Numbered from the stretch's first letter, positions 39,801-54,800 are shown. The stretch is 64,000 nt of DNA from Tanypteryx hageni (GCA_028673005.1 CM054116.1:97194207-97258206), one strand, 5' to 3'. Program-made: numbers and translations. The notes: generated from the letters alone by a model not told the origin.

Positions 39801-42800
39801 GAACTTTGCGTGCTTGCTGTTTGCGAATTTGGACTTTGCAACAAAATTTTTTATTATCATTACTTGTGTTTCACGCATATTACTTGCATTTTGCATCATG
39901 TGTTTACGATGCCAACAAGTGTGAACTTCCTATACTTTTTTGTTTCTAAGTTCATTTTAAACTTTAGCACCCTAGAAAAGGACATTATTATATTATATTT
40001 ATAATGCTCATTATTAGCAGTTTTCAAAACAAACAAACGTGATAACCATTGACAATTCTTTTGTAGCTCAGTTTAAACCTCACTACCAATGGTGCTATTT
40101 TCGATAGCAGTCGAAGTTGTTGGCATCTAGTGGCCAAATTAGAAATTATTGGCTAATGGAAAAGCATGCTGCGCGTTTAGTTTTTCACAACATTTACGAG
40201 TATGACATTAAAAATATTCATTCTTTGCATATGAGGTTGCTGATTTTTGACCGAAATATTTAATGATTTATTGCTATTATCTTTGTATTTTGAATGTAAT
40301 TTAAGGAAGTTATTTAGTTAGGTTTTCATTGTTTATTACGAATTTTTAATGTAATTCTAAGAATTGCTATCATCTTGTAACATAAGATTTTCTGCCACGT
40401 ATTTTGAATGCGATTACTAAAAGAAATGTTGTAACTTCATTATGCTAGGTTTTGATTTTCTGTTATACATTTCTAATGTAATTAGTAAAAGAAATGGAAC
40501 CACTTTTTAATGCTAGTGTTTTTTTGTGGCCTGGAAATGTTTGTTGCAGAATCCAGGAAAATATTTGTGCATGATATGTTCAACATTCCATTTCAGTAGT
40601 TCAATTTAAATTAAACCATTTCCTTAGAATGAACAAAAGAAGATAAAAAATCACATGCAAAATTTTGTGGAGGTAAACTGTACAAGTACCGAAAGAAGTG
40701 TAATCCTTTGTTATGCTGGGTTTTCATTTGCTATTATGCATTTTGAAGGTAATTAAAAGTATTTTTTTTACTTTATAATGCTAGGTTTTTTATTTGCGGT
40801 TACATTTTCTTTTATTTTATGTTAAACTGCATTATTTATGAATAAAAAGTGAATTTTTTAGGTTGGCTGGGAATCACTCTCTCATAATAACATGGCATCT
40901 TATGGGAAAATAGGACTTGTGCTTTGTGAATTTGCATTTCGTGTCAGTTTTCCGGAACCAGTTATTCGCGAAGTTCAAAAAGGTGGTGTATAAGGTGTTA
41001 CATTTTCATTTAACCTCATACCAAAGACAGCTCCTATACTTACCTTTCCTAAAAGATGTATTCAAAATGGCAAAAACATAGTTGTTTTAATGAGAAACAG
41101 TTTTGCTTGAAATGGTCATGGAACTAGATGCTGTTATTAAATAAAAGCCTAGCAGTTGTTGGGGTAAATATTTCTCATCTTGATTAGAAACTTCTTTTTG
41201 TGTCAGATGATAGTGTAAAGAAAAATTTGATGTTTAACTGAAAATTATTCAACTGTAAGTGAATTTGTCATATTTTCAGTCCTAATTAGTAATCCTTACC
41301 ACTGTAATTTATATTTATTTTGTGTTATCTATTGGAGACTTACTGGGAGAGAGAATTTTTATTATATTTTCCTTTTGATAAGGATGATATCTACTGTATG
41401 GTTGAATTTATAGATTAAAAAAAAATATTTTAGCAATTATGTATAGGTACACTTGTAGAAGACTGATTTAATGTTCTGTCATTGAAAATCTTCACATGAA
41501 AACTTAAGAATACAATAACATGTTTGTTGTTGATATTGTCATTGATAATTCTGTATTTTTTCTGTTGTTTTTATTTAAAACCAGTTTTTATTTATACAGT
41601 GGAAACAGCTTAACACGAAATGTGGAGGACCAGCGCAAACCTTTCGTCTTAACCGAATTTCGTGCTAAACGAATTTCATGATAACCTTTTTTGAGACTGA
41701 TTTGAGATATTGATATAAGCTCGTAAATAAATCTTGACATAACAAATATGTGATGGAAACACCACAGTAATTAGTTATAATAATGAAAACCTTATAACTT
41801 ATTCATTACATATATACATAAAAAATTATTTTATTTCAATAATTTCATAAAAACAATGTACAAATATTAAGTATCAAGGTCGCTAAAGTAGTGCAATTGT
41901 CTACTTCTTAACAAAAAATTCCGTAATTTTTTTCTGCCTAGCATTCATAATGATCTTTTTTTCCACAAATTGTTCCAAATCATCAACCGTCTCATACAAA
42001 CTGTCCCCATCTGTTTGATTTTCTAAAAACCGGCGCACACTTTTTAGCATTCCACGGATATCCACAGCACTTGGCACTGACAACATTCCGTCGTCATAGT
42101 CATCTCCACTTTCACTACTATTTTCATTTTCTTTTGTTGCACTTGATTTAACAATGTCCACAATGTCACTGTCTGTTAAAAGTGGTGTAGTGGCAATATG
42201 GTCATCCACTGCTATATAATCATTCAGCGTGATTTCAGTTGTCAATCTCATTACAGACGACACGCGACCGAAGATATCGCACAATTCACTTTCAATAGAT
42301 GTATTTACCCTAGTTTCCATAGTTGATTCAGTTTCATCCTGTCCAGATAACCTATCTGCTATTGGCAAAGAGGAAAATCCAGCGTGGCGAAAACAATTTT
42401 CGATTGTTTTCGCTGTAACTGACCTCCAAGCGGCATACAACAAATGCAAGGAATCCAAAAGAGTCACGGGCTTAATTTCCTCATTTGATTCAATACTAGA
42501 TAAATATTTCTGGAGTAATAACTTCCGATAGTGGCATTTTAGATTTTTTATAATACCCTGGTCACATGGCTGCAATACGCCTGTTGTATTAGGCGGCAGA
42601 AGGATCAGTTTAATTGATTTCAGCTTTTCCATTTCTGGATGAGCAGGGCTGTTGTCGATAATTAAAGCTATTTTGCACTTCTGGTATGAAAAGCGCTTGT
42701 CCAATGCCCTAACCCAGTCTGTAAAAATGTTTCCCATCATCCAAGCTGTTTTATTTGCGGTGTATTCCACGGGAAGCTTCTTTACATTCTTGAAGCAGCG

Positions 42801-45800
42801 AGGATTCAGAAATTTACCCACAACAAACATCGGGATTTTTTCAGAACCGTCTGAATTGCAAGCCACCATTACCGTAATGCGCTCTTTAGATTTTTTTCCA
42901 CCAGAGCACTGCTCATTTTTAAAAGCTAAAGTTTTTTCTGGGAGGCAGCGAAAAAATTCCGGTTTCGTCAGCATTAAAAATGTCCTTAGGTGCAAAGTCT
43001 GTTAATAATTTAGGTAAGGTAGAAGTTACCCACTTTGATGTCATATCACGGGAGACGTCTCCCGACTCGCTGGAAACAGTCTTAAAAATTATCTCATTCC
43101 TCACCTCGAACCGCTCCAACCATCCAGGACTAGACTTGAATTCAATTCCCAATTCTGATCCTAAAGCGTCAGTCTTCGCCATCAAAACAGGACCAGAAAT
43201 TGGAGCATTCTGGCCTCTTGCTTGCTTAAACCAGATGATCAGCGCCGCTTCCAAATCCTCGTGCTTTGCCGTGCATAGACGCTTCCGTTCCGGTTCAAAC
43301 ATGCTTCTCTCAAACACAGATGTTATTTTATCACGGTTTTTTGTAATTGTAGACAAAGTTGAAAAGGGAATTTTGAACTCATTGCAGATGTCCGTTTTGG
43401 TTCTATCACCGTTATCAACTGCTTGTAGGAGCTGCATTTTCACTTTCAGCAGTATTGCTTTTTGCTTATGCAATTTACCAGCCATTTTTATGTGGCTCTT
43501 TTATCCTTTATAAAAATATAAAATCACAACTGAAAACGATCCCGAAAAAGAAAGAAGAACTTCGCTCACAGATTCGTTACACATTCGCTAACCGTTCCAC
43601 ACGGAAATTCAGAACCAACGGAATCAACTGAGTAGAACTGTTCTGCGTAGGGGTCTAGAGACGAGAGCAAGGGAGGAGTTGAGCATATTGAAAGACGGGG
43701 AAAGGGAAGGTACAGTACAGATAACAATCTGCACCTCCAAATCCTTCCTTGTATTCGATGATGGTAGTTCCCAGAATTTAGTTTATTGCTGCCAAGGAAA
43801 TCTCTGTAGCAACCCTCTCAACAGGGGCGCGTGAGTTTCTCTGAGGTCTACTAATGACCATGCCTATTGAAAGAGAGTGGGAAGGAGGAGGTACAGCTGT
43901 GGTTGTGAGATTATTCATACTTCTATGTTAAGAAACGAGTGGGTCGTTTCGTGTTATCCCAAGAATTTGACATGGATTTATTTTCAGGGGACCGAAAATT
44001 TTTTTCGTGTTAACCGAAATTTCTTGTTAACCATTTCGTGTATAACAAACTAATATACGTTGAAATTATAGGCACCGGTAGGGACCGAGTCTGCATTTCG
44101 TGTTAACTGATATTTCGCGTTATCCGTTTTCGTGTTAAGTGGTTTCCACTGTATGCAAGTATATATCGAATATTTCTGTATGTGCTAAATTTTCATTTAA
44201 ATTACTATAAATAATGTCATTTTATTATGGTACAGGAAGAAGTTAGGCAATTATTATGTCTGCTAACAAGAGATAACCCTGTTGCAACAGAAGAACTGCG
44301 TTTGTTGTTGATGGAGCGCATATCTGTGGCACTTTTGAGAAGGAGTCCTAATCGTGTATCTCCACCTCCTTCAACTGCATCTACTCCTGAAGCAATGGTA
44401 GATATGGGTGATGATTCTTCCTCTTTGTCACCACCAACTGCTGATCTGCCTCTAGCTGTACGCCATGAGATGGCCCTGCTCTCTTCACTTGTGCAAATGG
44501 AAGACTCATGCTGGGAACAAAAACTAAGGTAAAAGTCATCATTTTGTTATTTATAGTGATTATTACTAGATACTCTTATGTTATTAAAAAGGAATTTTAA
44601 GAATGAATTTATATTTCACTAATTGTGTGTAGTATACTGCATTTCCATAAATATAAGACAATGCTTTTCTCTTATATTTACATTCGGAAAACAAAGAGTT
44701 GTCTTTTATTTGAGTAACACCTTATATTCACCCAATATGATTTTATGTATATGCACTCACCTAAAGTTGAAATTTTCACTGCCTTTTCCACTCACTTTGT
44801 CGTCCACCAAGGAAAAACCCTTTTACTTAATCCTGATTGGCAAACAAGGGTTCCTTTTGCCACCCAGCCTCCTCTTTGGGAGCATAGGATCACACTTCTG
44901 TTGTGATGGTAAGATGCCATTATATGTAAGGTTGACAAATATTTTGTACACGTCCCAGTATTTCATTAAGTATTTTGAATTTCTACTGAAAAATATGGCT
45001 ACAATATATAGTAAAACTTTGATTCTCCAGATTATATGGAGGGAAGGGATGTCCAATTTTGGAGAAAATCCAGGGTTAAAGCACATGGTCATATAAATTA
45101 ACCTAATTTAGAAATTAAAATTGGACGAGATCACTTCTTAAGATGCTGTCCAGAGGATCCAAAATCCAACAAATCAGGGTCCATAAAATAGAGGGTTTTC
45201 TGTATTTTGAAAAGGGGTTCTTTTAATTTGTTTCTATCAAAATTTGTCTTGGAGTTTGGATGCAACCTTTAACTCTTAACTAATTGTCATAAATTACACA
45301 TAAGAAACAGACAACTGTGTTTCAACGCAGAAGATTTGTAGTATGGAAGAGCATGTACAACAATGAAAAAGATCAACCCTAACAGGATTTAAGGTGAGCG
45401 ATGGGTGGATCAGGAGTGGCTTAGCTCTTCGTCGAAAGACAACTTTGGCACAAAGTTTACCCACAGATTGCACTGAAAATCTGATCACATATCAGCATCA
45501 TGTAAATCGTCTAAGACAGGGGTCGGCAACATATGGCCCGTGGGCCGGATGCAGCCCCCGAGGGCGCTTTATGCGGCCCGCGAAGCCACTATGAAAAAGT
45601 GATCGATACAGTTTAACCGAAAATTTCGTATTTTTTCAGTAAAATTTTTGGTCTCAAAACCTTTTCTGATGCATATTTAACGCTGGTAAATTGTTTAGAT
45701 ATGATTTTTACCAATATGAGATCACAGAATCCCTGGAAAAACTTCGGACGTTAACACTCATCCGGCCCGCCGAAACGCTCATAACTTTCAATGCAGCCCT

Positions 45801-48800
45801 CCAAAGCATTCACATTACGAATGTGGCCCGCCATGCACAAAAAGTTGCTGACCCCTGGTCTAAGACATAAACATAGTTACCCAATGGGCTCAATGGGAAA
45901 TGTAGATGAAACGCATGTTCTTTGATATGCCCAATAACACCACACTTGATGACTAAGATACAAAATCAGTGATAGTGAAAACTACTGGCAATGAAAAACT
46001 AAGGATGTTATGTTACCAGTTGGTACCAGATGGTATGGAATTCTCAATTTTTTTCATACTAAAGAGAAAGGATCTGCCAAAAGAGAAATTACCTGTTGGT
46101 ATCATCTTTAAATGCAATGAGAAAGGCTGGATAAATAATGAGTTGATGGTCTAGTGGCTCAAAGAAGTGTGAAACTAACAGCGAATTTCTCTTTTGAAGA
46201 AACTAGGTATGTTAGTGCTGGATAGTTCTTGAGCACATCCCGCAGGCAATGTGAAATCTCATCCAGTCTTAACACTGATATTGTGGTCATACCTAGAGGA
46301 ATGATTTCTCAATTGTTATTGAGTTATTGGTCAACAAACTATTCAATGATTGTCTACTTTATCTTTATGAAGAATGGTTGCTCTCGGGGAATTATCCTCT
46401 TACTCCCACAGAAATGAAGCCATTTGATGCCTTGCTTGGACAGATAGCATAGATGGATAGGATGGTGACATTGTGTGGTTGAAGGGAAATGATGCAGCAA
46501 TCGAAAACTACTCCAGTGATGAAACTGAAAAAAATTTTAATATATAAATCTGAAATTCTGTTTGATTTTCAGCTATACAAATCCACACCTTTGAAGATAA
46601 CGTCACGAAACTTCGCATAGGTATATTATTTTACCCAGTGGGTGACATACCGTATCTGCCCGAATATAAGCCGATAGTTTTTGTCAAAATCTATCGTGAA
46701 AAAAATCACCCTCGGCTTAAATGCGAGCCTGAGGAAAAATTTGGCATCCTCGTACGACGCCATCGCTGAAAAATGTCTTGTTTCCATAGCATACCTCCTG
46801 TTGCCCGGAGCTGTAATTTAAATTGCTATTGAATGTTATTTATATATTTTAACACGTAGTTAAAAGTAAGTGGGTTCTTATCCAAAGGAAAGGGCGGTAT
46901 ATAAAACAATCGAGTTTTAACAACCCACCAGGTTCATAGTATGATTGCACGCTACAGCAAATTCGTTTTGATCATAATTTGCAACGAGTTCTTAAGATAC
47001 CAACACTGGTCTTATTAGAGGTTTTTACAAATTCTGACTACACTAAGCTTCTTCAACTCTTTGTTTTAATTGCACTTCTTGGTGCTGCAATCGATTTAAA
47101 GTTCAGATGTAGCAGACGTCGTAGCTTTTACGGATCATTTAAATGGCAGGTACGTTCAAGTTAGGAGCCGACAGTATAAAAGAAGTTCATATTAATTTTT
47201 CTTGTTTATTTTATATTTTGCTATAGCCATTGTCATTTTTGTATGCATGTTAAAACCCTCTTTCATAGAATGTATTAAAATTGCGTATACTGACTAAGCA
47301 GACGATATCGTCTGCTTAGTCAATTCGCAAAATTCGATGACGACTTTCGATGCGCAACTGTTTGAATTCCGCTAACATAAGATACGTCTGATTCGAAGGT
47401 GTGAGCAACGGCGTTAACTGTAATTCATCTGATAATTAACAGCAATAATAATAAAACTTGGAAACCTCTTTCATAGAATCTATTAAAATTGCATATAATG
47501 ACTAAGTATATGATCACGCCAAATTCGATGACAGCTTTCGATGCACAACAGTTTGAATTCCAGTAAGATAAATAAATATACTTACATTTGATTGTAAGGT
47601 GTGATCAACGGCGTTGACTATATTTATAATTAACAGTAATAATACCTAATAAAACTTTACATGGAACCTATATAATTATATAGATGTAATGTATAATGTA
47701 TTCTAGGTTGTGCGTGCATGTCTGGTACACTTAAGCATAAAATTTACGAAAATACTTTTTTTGCCAAAAAATGTTGGAAAATTTCGTGGGGTCGGCTTAA
47801 ATCCGGGGTCGGCTTCTATTCGGGCAGATACGGTAGGCTATATTGTAAGTATGGCATAGTGAAGGCAACGCTTTGCTAGCTGGTCAACTGACTTTCTGCT
47901 GCGTTATGTTATCATGGCTACACGATACTTACTGCCTCTGATCGACTAACGCCGAAGGCCTCAATCGTGTGAACTGCTGTCGTAGCCACGACAAGAAAGA
48001 CCCTAGAAGCAGCCAATGGGAGGAGGTGCTTGCGATCAGCGGACCATGCCGAAGAATGGCAGGAAGGAGTTTTTTAGTCGGTAGTTGACGGGAGTGCGGG
48101 GACTGTAGTGTTTTGGGCAATAGATGTTAAATCCGAAGGGGCATTTCTTTTCCGTTCCCTTTTTGCTCCTCAATGACCCGCCTCTCGAGAGGAGGCTAAC
48201 AATATGGCAATAAAAACATTTGGGGGGGGGGAAGGTGCTATATTATAATCGCATTGTAGATTATGCTATAATAGAAGTCAGGGCTGTCAGACGGTAGCTG
48301 TGTTAACTACATTTGTGTCATCGGATGAATGCCGTGTGAACTCCACTTGACTGTGACTTTAAATGGTCCCGGGCAATCGGATGGAGCCGCGTGAACTACG
48401 TTTGCATAATCAGACAGAAGCCGTGTGAAATGCACTTGGCGGTGGCTTTAAATGGCCCCTGGAAATGTTGGGTACTCCAAATGGAAGCTGTGTGAACTAC
48501 ACTTGGCATTGGCTTTAAATATTCCCGGGCAATGCCGGGTACTCCAGCTAGTGATGAATAAGCATGGACTGGACATGAGAAATAATTTGTCTGGAAACAT
48601 TATAATAATTATTCATTGTGACTAAATTATTCACAAGAACCACTTGAACTGATTTAAAGATTTTTTCCCTAAATAGAGTTTGCAAAAAAGGAGCTTTATT
48701 TAATATTCACTTATATTCAGGTAAACTACATATTAATGTCAGCATGAATTTTAACTGTTTTCTTTTTTTTTATTCTTAGATGTGTGATGCAGTTGTTCTT

Positions 48801-51800
48801 GCTGGCTTGCAAGGACTCACGTTCTCCTGTTGTAATGGAGTCCATCATATTGCCATGTCTCAAAATCTTGCAGGTAATTTTTTCCTTAATTAACGGTATT
48901 CCTAGTTATTCAGATATTGAAGTTTAATGAGATAACCTTCATACAAATCTCCTAATAGCATAATATAAATTTTATTAAATTTAAAAATTGTTTGTGGGTA
49001 GAGTATATTTTCAAGAAATATCAACAGGATGCTAGACATTGAACAAAGAGCTAAAACTTGGGCGATGAAAGCATTCTTGGTTGATTTATAACCTAATTTT
49101 AATTGATAGAATTATTACCTAACACAGTTGCTCCCAAATATTGGTGATATTTCCCCAGGAGCCAAATTTGTAATTTTAGTTTTCTTATTTGAAATCACCA
49201 TAAAATAATGAAAATAATGGTTTTAATTGATATTATGAATTTAACATAAAAATGACACAACAAACGAAATAATAACTTCCTAAATAATCCAACTTCAAAA
49301 TAAAATGTTTTTATATTTTACTCAAAACTACCCGAAAAATTCTAAAAAGCATGACAAAAGTTTTGAAAGTCACTATTGTCCATTTAAAAAAGTGAGATTT
49401 TAAATTTCCCAAAAAATAATAGAAATACGAGGTGTGATCAGTAAATAACGGGAATTTTAATTTTTATCAAAATCAATATTTATATTGTCCCCTTCAAAGT
49501 AATCCCCATCAGATAAAATGCACTTATGCCAACGTTTTTCCAATCCTTGAAACATTTGTGGAACACACTTTTTGGTATAGCTTTCAGCTCACTCTGCGAT
49601 TTTGTCTTTATCTCCTCTATGGTCGCAAAACGTTGGCCTTTCAATGACTTTTTCATCTTTGGGAACAAAAAAAAAGTCGCAGGGGGCCATATCGGGTGAG
49701 TACGGTGGCTGTGACATCACGACGGTGTTGGTTTTTGCTAAAAAATCACGTATTAGAAGTGAAGTGTGAGCCGGTGCATTATCGTGGTGCAAAATCCACG
49801 AGTTGTTTTTCCAAAGTTCTGGTAGTTTTTTTCAAATTGACTCACGCAAATTATGTAAAACTTGAAGGTAATACTCCTTATTGACTGTGCAGCCTGGCGG
49901 TAAGAATTCATAGTGAACAATGCCATGGTAATCGAAGAAAACGGTAAGGAGAACCTTGACATTCGAACGAACCTGGCGTGCTTTTTTGGGTCTTGGCTCT
50001 TCAGAAATCTTCCATTGGGATGATTGAGCCTTTGTTTCAATGTCATAGCCATACACCCATGTTTCGTCACCTGTTATGATGCGTTTCAATAATTCTGGAT
50101 CGTCTGCAACTTGAGCTAACATTTCTTCAGTGATGTTTTTGCGGTTCTGCTTTTGTTGAAAATTCAACAATTTTGGAACAAATTTGGCTGCCACTCGTTT
50201 CATGCCCAAAACTTTAGCAAAAATTGCTTCACATGAGCCGTATGAGATATCAACTTCCTCAGCAACCTCCCTTATAGTAATTCTTCGATTACTAAGCACA
50301 ATGTCTTTAATTTTTTTCACATTTTCATCAGTTGTTGATGTGCTAGGACGTCCAGCTCTCTTCTCATCTTCAACCTCTTCACGGCCTTATTGGAAACATT
50401 TGTACCATTCATAAACCATTGTTTGCGACATAGCGTCCTCGCTGAAAGCTTTCTCCAACATTTGAACCATTTCACTGCACTTCATTCCATTTTTAACGCA
50501 AAATTTAGTGCAAATTCTTTGTTCCGTCATTTAAACAATTAAAAAATCACCGAACACACTAAAATGGGTCTTACTTAATTGCTTGTCAGAAACAAACTAC
50601 ACGTCCAATATGGCTGAAAATTTAGATATGAATTGTAGACAGTGCTGCCATCGCTAGGAAAAAAGACGAACTCAATTGAAAAGAAATTCAGCCCGAAATT
50701 TAAAAATTCCCGTTACTTTTTTATCACACCTTGTATTGTAGAAAATATATAACATTTAAAATCTCACTGTAAGACTACTCACAAAACCAGGATTAAAATG
50801 ACAAAAAAGAAAACAAATGCTGCTCACTTGAGGTCTAAACTTTCACAGAGTGCCTTACTTAGGGGTGTATCCCTCAGTGCAAAGCAAATGGATCCAACAG
50901 CATAAAGAACCACGTACATTTGCGACGCACATGTGCTTCGCTGGCCTGCCGCGGTCGCTGGGGTTGATGTGCGAGTGCATCAAAGACAGCGAATGTGTTA
51001 AGATAACAACAATAAGGTCTGGTTTTTCTCTTTTCCAGAGTGTGATAAACTTTAATGCAATAGGAGTTCCACCATGTGCAGAGGTAGTTCCAACTCAGCA
51101 GTCTACTTCAACAGGGAAGAAAGGAAGAGAAAAAACACCAGAATCCCCTCCTCCAAGTATTGGCATCCAGCAAGGTGTTGGTGGTACTGTGAGGCCAGCT
51201 GAAGAAGGTGTAGTTCGTGTAGACTTAGGGCACTGGCTATCTGGAGACCTTATACACACATATTCTGCATGGAGGGCTAGAGCACCAGCTGTGGCAGATG
51301 CACAAAAGCAACAGAAACCACTAACAGAGGTATGTTTTTCAGTTAAAATTTCATCTCAAGTTAATTTAATCCAAGTAGATAATTTTTTATGGAACTGCTG
51401 AAAGCTTCTGATACCTTGAAGTTAAAAATTAAATTAAGCAGCAATGAATGAATCTTTTCTAATCAATTCAGTTAATTCCTTAAATGGTATTTTTACTCGG
51501 ACAAAATTAACAGATGTTTTGAAGTTGGGCGATTCCTAGATAAAGTAATGTACATATATTTCAAATAGAGTGCCTGATAAATGTGCAAAATGTAAAGAGT
51601 TGTTTTTCTGTATTTAATATCTCCTCAAACACTATTATGCTTTCAAGGCAGAAGTATTAATCCTAAAGCTGGAGCTTATGATTTAAACTATTTATCACTT
51701 GTCTTTATGTATTATCAGCTGTAAATTTGTTTTATTTTTTTTTAGCAATTGTTAACAAAATAATTTTTATATATTTTCATTATTTTTTTAGCGTTGCAAA

Positions 51801-54800
51801 ATTTTAGTCATATATTTAGGCCAAATTCATAATTATTAAATTTTCACTTATTTTTTATAATCCTTCTGCTGATTTGTACTTTTATTTTTTGAATTCCAAT
51901 AAATGTCAAATGCCGATGAATGAATGGAATTCATAATTTCTGGTTTTTTCACTTTTTATGTTACAAATGAGTAAAAAGTATGCATTTCTGGCATTAATTA
52001 AAAAAAATTTGTAGGAATTTACTTTTTCATGTAAAAATGAGGAAAAGTGTTAAATACTAGTTAGTGTACATTACACTGTTATGTTTTTCCTCTTACGAAG
52101 TATAAAAACCTCCAAACTGAAGGGCAATTTGTGATTTACTGAAAGATCAGATATCAATAACCCACTGTGGCACAGGTAATTTCGTGTATGACAATTTGAT
52201 GCTGAAAGAATCACGGTTTATGTGACATCTGCATTTGGCAAGTACATACTCATTCTATCACCCCTCAGCCCGGTGTTATCTGGTGAGTATATGCTTAGGC
52301 TACCGTCTTCTGAGAATCAATGTTTGAGTAAGTTTGAAAGGGTTTGGACAAGTGCTTTTTAAACAATGACCAAATAACTAAAACTGCATTTTTTGTTAAT
52401 GCAAATTTAATGCCACTTCTGAAGCCAACTTTCAGGCATTTAAATGCTTGAGGAATTAAAGGCATTTCAGATGCATGCATTGGCGGTTTATGCATATTAT
52501 TGTCCTAGTTAATATTATATTGTTTTATTGTTATAATTATATTATTGTTATTATGTTATTGATTGATGCAGCACAAGGAAAAGATTTTTAACTGCTGTGA
52601 AGAACTTAATGATAATGTATGTAAAATCGTCATTCACCACACTTGATACAAGTTTGAAAAGTGAATTTTATGGCATTATTTTTGGACTTGAATCTTCAGG
52701 AGGAGGCGCGCATGCTTTACCTTACTGAGAAGTATGCCAACCGTTGGCGTACGAGGATGCTCACTCGGCGCAGCAAGGGAAACCTTAGTACATTGGGGCC
52801 GATTCCCTTGCATCTCACACAGGCTGCCTGGTTAAGGAGAGTCCTTTTCAACCCAAGTTCACGACTTGCACGTCAAGTAGCATGCAGTCTGGTGGAAAGT
52901 CTTTGTCTTGTACCTGGAAAAAAAAGAGAGGTATGTTTTGCATGGCTAATTTTTATGAACTTTCAAGTGCCAAAGGAAATTAACTGGTGCCTAGAATTGT
53001 TACGAATCCCTGGCATTAGCTAAGTAAAGGCTTTCTGAAAAGAATATAAAATTTTTGAAGTCTAAGACTGAAATTTGTACGATATTATTACTACAATATT
53101 TGGAATGAAAAGTATCGAATCAGGTATTTTGAAATATAAATAGGAAGTATTATGTCTCTTAATTAGTTTTTCATTTGAGCTACTTTTGAAATAAAGGTGT
53201 TCTGTAATTGCTGTAGGATTTAGTTAAGAGGTGTCAAAGCTAATTTAGTCGAGTATAAATTTAGAAGTTGCATTCTTTGAAATGTGTAAAAATGTGTTGA
53301 AATTTAGTTTTGTTTATACAGTAGTCTCTCTTTTTATGTAGAGGATGCACTCCAGGAAAGTGAGGCGTATAAAGAATTTGCATAAACAGAACCCATATTA
53401 ACATAGAAAAGATATTGATATGTTCCACAAACATTCCTAACACTCCCCTCCAAGACACCTTTTGCTCCATAATGACATTCTTATGCGTTAATACAAATTT
53501 TAAACAATTAAAACTGCGAAATATACTCACCAATAAGAGACAGATGAGCATGGCTTTAGGTAAATTTTTTGAAAAGCAATTTATGAAAAGATAATTGGTC
53601 GAGATCAATATTTTGAAAGCCACTATTTTGAAAAGTATTGTATCAAAAATCAATGTTTTGAGTGATCTTTTTATCAAAGGAAATTTTTTTAAAAGTGACA
53701 AGTTAAAAAAAATCAATTTATCATTGTTTTGATGGAAAGTTTGAAAGAAAACGAAGTTTTTCAAGAATCAGATTATTGACATTCACTCATTGGAACCTTA
53801 ATAAAGTTACTTTATTTTATAAGCTAAAAAAAATGAAATTTTTAACTATTTAACCTAAGAAAACATTCCTGTTCTGAAAAAGGAAAATTCCCATTTAAAC
53901 ATTGAATAATTTTTAAAATGATTTAGTTATTTTAGTAATAGTTTTGGGCAAATCATAGTTTCATGCAAAGAAAGATCAATGAAGATTTATTCATTAAACA
54001 TTACGCTACAAAACTGTTATATGCCCAAAACCATTTCTACTTTCTTTAACTTTCAATTTTGTGAATTTTATATTAATTCTTTACTTTTTAGTGATGCAAA
54101 ACATGATTTTATTAAAATAAATTTTTATAAATTTTATTTTTGTTTTATTCAAAGATTAAAAACTCAGCTTTCACAGAAAATGTCTTCAAAGACCTTCAAA
54201 AATTAAGCATTTTAAATCTGTCTGATTTCATTAACACAATATCAACAAATGATTGAATATTTGTTTATTTTCATTACCATCATATTATTTATCATAATCA
54301 AGATATTGGTTAAATTTTAAAACAGAGTTGAAAATTTGGGCAGATGTGATGTAAATTTATAGACCCAGTCAATGCAATTACATGAAACCGGAATCAATTC
54401 AAATAATCTCGATGACAAAAGATTTTCATGGAAAAAGAAGTCAAATTTTCATGTTAAAACTAATTTGTGGACCAATTTGGTGCATATTCAAAAAACAATG
54501 GTAGAAAAATGAAATTTTGTTCCAAATTCCTGCAATGATTTTAATATGCAAATGACTAATATGCTACACTCACACTTGAATTAATCAAATGGAGAACATA
54601 AATGCTCCTGGAATAGAAGCCTTGATCTTATGATGGACGATGACATCTAAAAGTTGCAAGAGGTATATCGGGAAATAATCGTCGAAATGTTACACACTGT
54701 TCTTGAGTTATTGCATGATGTGTAACACATTATGAAGAAGACATAAGATAATTCTAACACGCACAACACAAGAGAGATTGAGAGACTGAATGGTCACCCT

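Noticed and set aside
42229..43513. Plus-strand open frames over the second Tigger transposase
   Set aside because: Antisense shadows of the transposase.
44623..45096. 157-codon plus-strand open frame
   Set aside because: AT-rich, low complexity, runs into a MITE, has no conserved motif and no UBR4 counterpart.
47929..48120. 63-codon minus-strand open frame
   Set aside because: Inside the Helitron body, no conserved motif; GC-rich by chance.
50850..51038. Coding extension upstream of exon 26
   Set aside because: In frame by chance; no UBR4 similarity, and the TTTTCCAG acceptor at 51038 gives correct phase with exon 25.
53261..53764. 167-codon minus-strand open frame
   Set aside because: Lys/Phe/Leu/Ile-rich reading of AT-rich DNA inside an old Tigger-type element; no transposase motifs.
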